A stretch of DNA of 64,000 nt from Neobacillus cucumis (GTDB taxonomy: Bacteria; Bacillota; Bacilli; Bacillales; Cytobacillaceae), in assembly GCF_002860255.1 (NCBI RefSeq), contig NZ_PGVE01000042.1, forward strand, positions 124,001 to 188,000, written 5' to 3'. Positions 60,283 through 64,000 of this stretch are shown here, in pieces. Position 1 is the first letter of the stretch. The number at the start of each line of letters is the position of its first letter. The notes below the pieces were generated by a model, which did not search any database, was not told the origin of the DNA, and saw only the letters and a list, made by a program, of their open reading frames with translations. The position numbers were made by a program, and so were the translations under genes.

Positions 60283-62289
60283 TTATAACGGACGTTCCCA
60301 GAATCGTCCCTGAGCGATTCCCTCTATGAATAGAGGAATATCCGCTTTTGATAAATCATAAACACCAGGTGCATCTAACTGCACTCGACATCTTTCTAGT
60401 ACCTTTTTATCTTTTACGGCCACTGCCAAAGGTTTAAAGTGTTTAAAGGTAGTTTCTATAAATTCCAATACAGGCGGCTCGACTTGGGAACTCTTACTAA
60501 TCAATAGTGCTGCATCAAAAAGGCTTGAATCTGCCGTATCAAACGTATCGGTTACTTTTAGGACAGGACTTATCGTATACACTTTTTTTGCAACAATACT
60601 ATAATTGATATTGAATTGTGCCAGAGTTCTTATCCAATCCGTTAATTTTTCATCATCTGCTTCACCGTTTAATAAGATGGCTACACATTTAGTAGCCGGT
60701 TGGCTAACTGTTTTTGCCATACTAAGTGCAGGGGATTTTTTATCTGATTTTACTTCAAGATTTTCTTCAGGAAGCTCTGCTCCAATATTGCCTGCGACTT
60801 CTTCAGCTATTTGCCGGTCGATATGATTTAAAAGCGCCACTGCGTTATTTTTAACCATTCCCGATTTACATTTCCCAAGCTCAAAGCTCAATGCATCTTT
60901 CAAGTGCTTTTGTTCAAATGGAGCTAAACTGTTGTAGAATAACTTCGCTTGAGAGTAAAAATCTAGAAAACTCTCACTTCGTCCTCTAATTTTACGACCG
61001 TCGATTTTTTCTTGATAGGATTCATAGCCTCCAAGTTCAACCGGCGCTGGTTCAGGCTGATTGGCATTTAAACCGTTTCGATGATAACTTGTTTGCCCTT
61101 GATGAATCGTCATTTGGTGCATCCCATCCCGTTGATTGTTATGGAATGGACAGACCGGTTGATTAATCGGAATCTGATGGAAGTTGGGACCTCCCAGACG
61201 GGAAAGCTGTGTATCTGTATAGGAAAATAAACGTCCTTGTAAAAGAGGGTCGTTTGAAAAATCAATGCCTGGTACTACATGACCGGGATGAAAAGCGACT
61301 TGTTCAGTTTCTGCAAAAAAGTTTTGAACATTGCGGTTTAAGGTCATTTTACCAACGATCTTTACAGGTACTTCTTCTTCTGGCCATAATTTAGTTGGGT
61401 CTAAAATGTCAAAATCAAAGTTGAATTCATCTTTTTCAGGAATGATCTGTAACCCTAGCTCCCATTCTGGAAAATCTCCTTTTTCAATCGCTTCATACAA
61501 GTCTTGGCGATGGAAGTCAGGATTTTTACCTGCTATCCTCTGTGCTTCATCCCAGACTAGTGAATGAACACCAAGCTTAGGCTTCCAGTGGAATTTTACA
61601 AAATGTGCATCCCCATCCGCATTGATCAATCGGAACGTGTGCACACCAAATCCCTCCATCATCCGTAAGCTGCGCGGGATGGCACGGTCACTCATTGCCC
61701 ACATAACCATATGGGCTGATTCGTGATTTTGGCCAATGAAATCCCAAAACGTATCGTGAGCGCTTGCCCCTTGTGGAATTTCCGTATGAGGTTCAGGTTT
61801 AAGAGCATGTACAAAGTCAGGAAACTTAATCGCATCCTGAATAAAGAAGACAGGCATATTATTACCAACTAAATCAAAGTTGCCTTCATCTGTATAAAAT
61901 TTGGTCGCAAATCCTCGGACGTCGCGAACCGTATCACTTGACCCTTTAGAGCCCTGTACTGTTGAGAAGCGTACAAAAACCGGTGTCGTTTTGGAGGTAT
62001 CAGTGAGAAAGTCAGCTTTCGTATATTCCACCAAAGAATCATAGAGTTGAAAGATTCCATGGGCTCCTACGCCACGGGCATGAACAACCCGTTCTGGAAT
62101 GCGTTCATGGTCAAAATGGGTCATCTTTTCTCGAAAATGAAAATCCTCCATCAATGTCGGTCCTCTTAACCCTGCCTTTAAAGAGAACTCGTCTTCAGAT
62201 ACTTTTAGCCCTTGGTTTGTAGTCAAAGGAGCCTTTTCTTCATTATTAATAGAAAATTTTTTTAATTGAACAGCCTTCTTATTTTCCAT
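60283..62289 (-). CDS. katE: Large-subunit catalase KatE
   Basis: A 668-residue heme catalase of clade 2, breaking hydrogen peroxide into water and oxygen. Active-site His is in VVHARGVGAHG (about residue 80), the Asn region in GNNMPVFFIQDAIKFPDF, the heme-ligand Tyr in RLFSYTDTQLSRLGG, and the last ~150 residues form the DJ-1/glutamine-amidotransferase-like domain that marks large catalases. The start at 62289 has AGGAGG upstream. A SigB-type promoter precedes it, as for katE of B. subtilis, so it likely serves general stress and stationary-phase protection. Confidence 0.93.
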   Translation of the reverse strand: MENKKAVQLKKFSINNEEKAPLTTNQGLKVSEDEFSLKAGLRGPTLMEDFHFREKMTHFDHERIPERVVHARGVGAHGIFQLYDSLVEYTKADFLTDTSKTTPVFVRFSTVQGSKGSSDTVRDVRGFATKFYTDEGNFDLVGNNMPVFFIQDAIKFPDFVHALKPEPHTEIPQGASAHDTFWDFIGQNHESAHMVMWAMSDRAIPRSLRMMEGFGVHTFRLINADGDAHFVKFHWKPKLGVHSLVWDEAQRIAGKNPDFHRQDLYEAIEKGDFPEWELGLQIIPEKDEFNFDFDILDPTKLWPEEEVPVKIVGKMTLNRNVQNFFAETEQVAFHPGHVVPGIDFSNDPLLQGRLFSYTDTQLSRLGGPNFHQIPINQPVCPFHNNQRDGMHQMTIHQGQTSYHRNGLNANQPEPAPVELGGYESYQEKIDGRKIRGRSESFLDFYSQAKLFYNSLAPFEQKHLKDALSFELGKCKSGMVKNNAVALLNHIDRQIAEEVAGNIGAELPEENLEVKSDKKSPALSMAKTVSQPATKCVAILLNGEADDEKLTDWIRTLAQFNINYSIVAKKVYTISPVLKVTDTFDTADSSLFDAALLISKSSQVEPPVLEFIETTFKHFKPLAVAVKDKKVLERCRVQLDAPGVYDLSKADIPLFIEGIAQGRFWERPL

Positions 62290-62361
62290 TGTGATCCTCC
62301 TCACGAAATATGTATACACATAAAAAAGAAAGAGCAGGTAAATGAATTACCCACTCCTTCG

Positions 62362-62387
62362 GTACCCTTTTTAGCGGAAAGTGAAAC
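62362..62387 (-). promoter_or_regulatory. SigB-type promoter of katE
   Basis: On the minus strand GTTTCA (62387-62382), 14-base spacer, GGGTAC (62367-62362), 72 bases before the ATG. Confidence 0.5.
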
Positions 62388-62498
62388 GTATTGTAATATG
62401 AAATCGTTCAAAGCAGTTTCGTGAGTCGAGAACCTCAGTAACAGCTGTGAACAGTACTTATTTGTATGATAATAAGTATTCGATCGACAGTACAGGTA

Positions 62499-63554
62499 TC
62501 ATTTTCTAGTTTCTTTTCTGATAACGGGCGCTATTTCCATTGCCAATCGCTCGATGTTTTCAACAACCTTTTTATAAGGCATACCACCAATATCCATTTG
62601 TGCCATAAACCGCTGGTGACCAAACAGCTCGTATTGGCGCATGATTTTTTCGATTATCTGCTCTGAACTGCCGACAAAAAGGGCTGATTCCTTTCCTGAA
62701 ATCTGATCAAATTCTTCTCTTGAGAAAGTTTTATTTACCCCCTGCTGCAGGTTAAGATGGTGCCAATAATTTGAGTGATATAGGTAAAATTCCTCTTTTG
62801 CCTGCTCATTTGTCTTTGAAATATAAGCGTGTCCAGTAACCGCAACTTTCAAATTTTCTGGCACATGACCGTATTCAGCAGCTGATTCCCGATATTGATC
62901 AATAAACGGCTTATACAAGCTTGGATCCCCGCCTAGTATCGCTAGGGCCAAGCCAGTACCTAATCTACCGGCTCGTTCTGCACTTTTGAGTGTCCCGCCA
63001 ACGCCTACCCATATTGGAATCTTTTGTTGAATAGGGCGCGGTGCGATTTCAGCAGCGTTTAATGATGGACGATAGCGGCCATTCCATGTAACTAATTCCT
63101 TCTCATTTAGCTTTAGAAGAAGGTCTATGTGTTCATGAAACAGTTCATCATAAGTGTTTATATCGTATCCGAAAAGAGGGAAGGAGTCTAAAAAAGCCCC
63201 CCGACCTGTAATTATTTCTGCTCGGCCATTTGATATAAGATCTAGTGTTGCAAAATCCTCGAATAAACGAACAGGATCCACGGTATTTAATACTGTGGTA
63301 GCACTTGTCAGTTTAATTCGCTTTGTGACTTGTGAAATGGCTGATAAGACAACCGGGGGGGAGGACACGGCATAATCTAAACGATGATGTTCGCCCACGC
63401 CAAATACATCTAGCCCAGCTTCATCTGCCATTTTTGCCGCATTGATTATTTCTTCTATTCGCTGCTTTGCGCTGATGGTTTTTCCAGTAAGTGGATTTGG
63501 GTATAAATCGGCTAATGAATAAACTCCAATCTCCATCCTATTTGCAGACTGCAA
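62499..63554 (-). CDS. LLM class flavin-dependent oxidoreductase
   Basis: A 351-residue luciferase-like monooxygenase with a TIM-barrel fold using reduced flavin. Typical features are EEIINAAKMADEAGLDVFGVGEHHR, LTSATTVLNTVDPVRLFEDFATLDLISNGRAEIITGRG, and PIWVGVGGTLKSAERAGRLG. The start is TTG 63554 with GGAGGAG six bases upstream; the longer TTG frame at 63569 lies on that site, and ATG 63536 is another alternative. It stands alone. Substrates of this family range from alkanes and aldehydes to sulfonates, so none can be assigned here. Confidence 0.85.
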   Translation of the reverse strand: MQSANRMEIGVYSLADLYPNPLTGKTISAKQRIEEIINAAKMADEAGLDVFGVGEHHRLDYAVSSPPVVLSAISQVTKRIKLTSATTVLNTVDPVRLFEDFATLDLISNGRAEIITGRGAFLDSFPLFGYDINTYDELFHEHIDLLLKLNEKELVTWNGRYRPSLNAAEIAPRPIQQKIPIWVGVGGTLKSAERAGRLGTGLALAILGGDPSLYKPFIDQYRESAAEYGHVPENLKVAVTGHAYISKTNEQAKEEFYLYHSNYWHHLNLQQGVNKTFSREEFDQISGKESALFVGSSEQIIEKIMRQYELFGHQRFMAQMDIGGMPYKKVVENIERLAMEIAPVIRKETRK

Positions 63555-64000
63555 ATTACTCTCCTCCAAATGGTTTAAATTAGCTTTTTGCTTATTTTAT
63601 TCAGACTTTTTTAAAAAGGAATTATTCTTATTGTTAAAAATTAGATCTTCATTACAGAGGCTTTAAATTTCTTGCGGCTAATATTGTGAGAAAGCTGTAG
63701 ATAGAGGGTTTTGAAAAAGGTTTGAGCGGCTCTAAAATACTTTCAAATTATTACAACTCAGCAGGAACTGATGATAGAGACCATATGTGAAAAAAGTCTT
63801 TTTTGGTGTCCGAAAGCCCTTCCATTGTTTATACTAAAAAAGAAAAGGAAAAAGTTGTTAGATTAACCAAATTTGCTGAAGGTTTTGCTGCACGGAAATA
63901 GGATTATATGCAAGTTCAAATGATGAAGAAGGAATAACACAGCTTGTTTTAAATTGGTTTGAGTAAATAGGGTTATAAAAATTTTCGTGATCAAAAGGGG
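63555..64000. other. Right end of window, no intact gene
   Basis: Beyond the LLM promoter region there are gene-like stretches broken by stops: SIVYTKKEKEKVVRLTKFAEGFAARK ending at about 63,903, then in another frame a short run (ASSNDEEGITQLVLNWFE) ending at about 63,966. They may be a frameshifted remnant of a small gene. I could not identify it. Confidence 0.35.

Overview
The window reads as chromosomal DNA of an AT-rich, low-GC Gram-positive rod of the Bacillaceae (Bacillus/Neobacillus-like). The grounds are strong AGGAGG-type ribosome binding sites, frequent TTG/GTG starts, SigA and SigB promoter motifs, cre-like boxes, and family content (PaiA/PaiB, FbpA-like, RsbRST, 3D-domain/LysM protein, large KatE). 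No rRNA, tRNA, phage or intact insertion sequence was seen. It is an accessory-rich region with many small regulator-plus-enzyme modules.

Layout: 0.1-2.2 kb, an internally deleted GNAT remnant, then a marR-paiA-paiB operon with two palindromic operators. 2.3-7.6 kb, a leftward block of SDRs, an aldo/keto reductase, two tandem flavodoxin-fold oxidoreductases and a MarR regulator, with three copies of one operator-like palindrome. 7.8-10.5 kb, a LysR regulator, two tiny ORFs, an AEC transporter and an FbpA-like protein. 10.6-12.2 kb, an argininosuccinate-lyase paralog. 12.2-15.0 kb, a visibly GC-richer cassette (AraC, PhyH dioxygenase, TIM-barrel isomerase), then MscS. 16.5-18.8 kb, an AraC regulator fused to a degenerate GH39 domain. 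19-24.6 kb, MFS plus M20 hydrolase, AKR/AraC divergent pair, UPF0316 protein. 24.7-27.3 kb, cadC-cadA, where cadA has an in-frame TGA exactly at the first Cys of its metal-binding CxxC motif. 27.3-30.6 kb, a GSDH-family dehydrogenase, two broken genes (LacI-type regulator and GH38 mannosidase tails) joined at about 29,468, and a gene-poor repeat-containing stretch. 30.6-32.7 kb, an esterase with an altered nucleophile motif, a 52-bp tandem repeat array and a LysM-3D protein.

33.0-42.4 kb is a malonate-use locus: an AEC transporter (MdcF-like candidate), leftward madLM (malonate transporter), and rightward gntR-mdcH-mdcA-mdcB-mdcC-mdc(DE fusion)-mdcG, with divergent promoters that each carry a copy of the same palindromic operator. 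42.5-46.7 kb is a stressosome operon rsbR-rsbS-rsbT-rsbU followed by rsbX and a second rsbR whose phosphorylatable threonines are replaced; rsbV, rsbW and sigB are absent here. SigB-type promoters precede rsbX, the second rsbR, an AarF/UbiB kinase, a DUF2188 gene, a small hydrophilic gene and katE, so the module probably feeds a SigB encoded elsewhere.

50-64 kb: a lipid kinase; a LysR/VOC/MFS/shikimate dehydrogenase cluster (possible shikimate or quinate use); an AraC plus 800-residue glycosidase-like protein plus GPH symporter cluster (glycoside use); a large catalase; and a luciferase-like monooxygenase. Starts were adjusted where a better-placed ribosome binding site was visible. Nothing was searched against databases; functional names rest on motif and family recognition.
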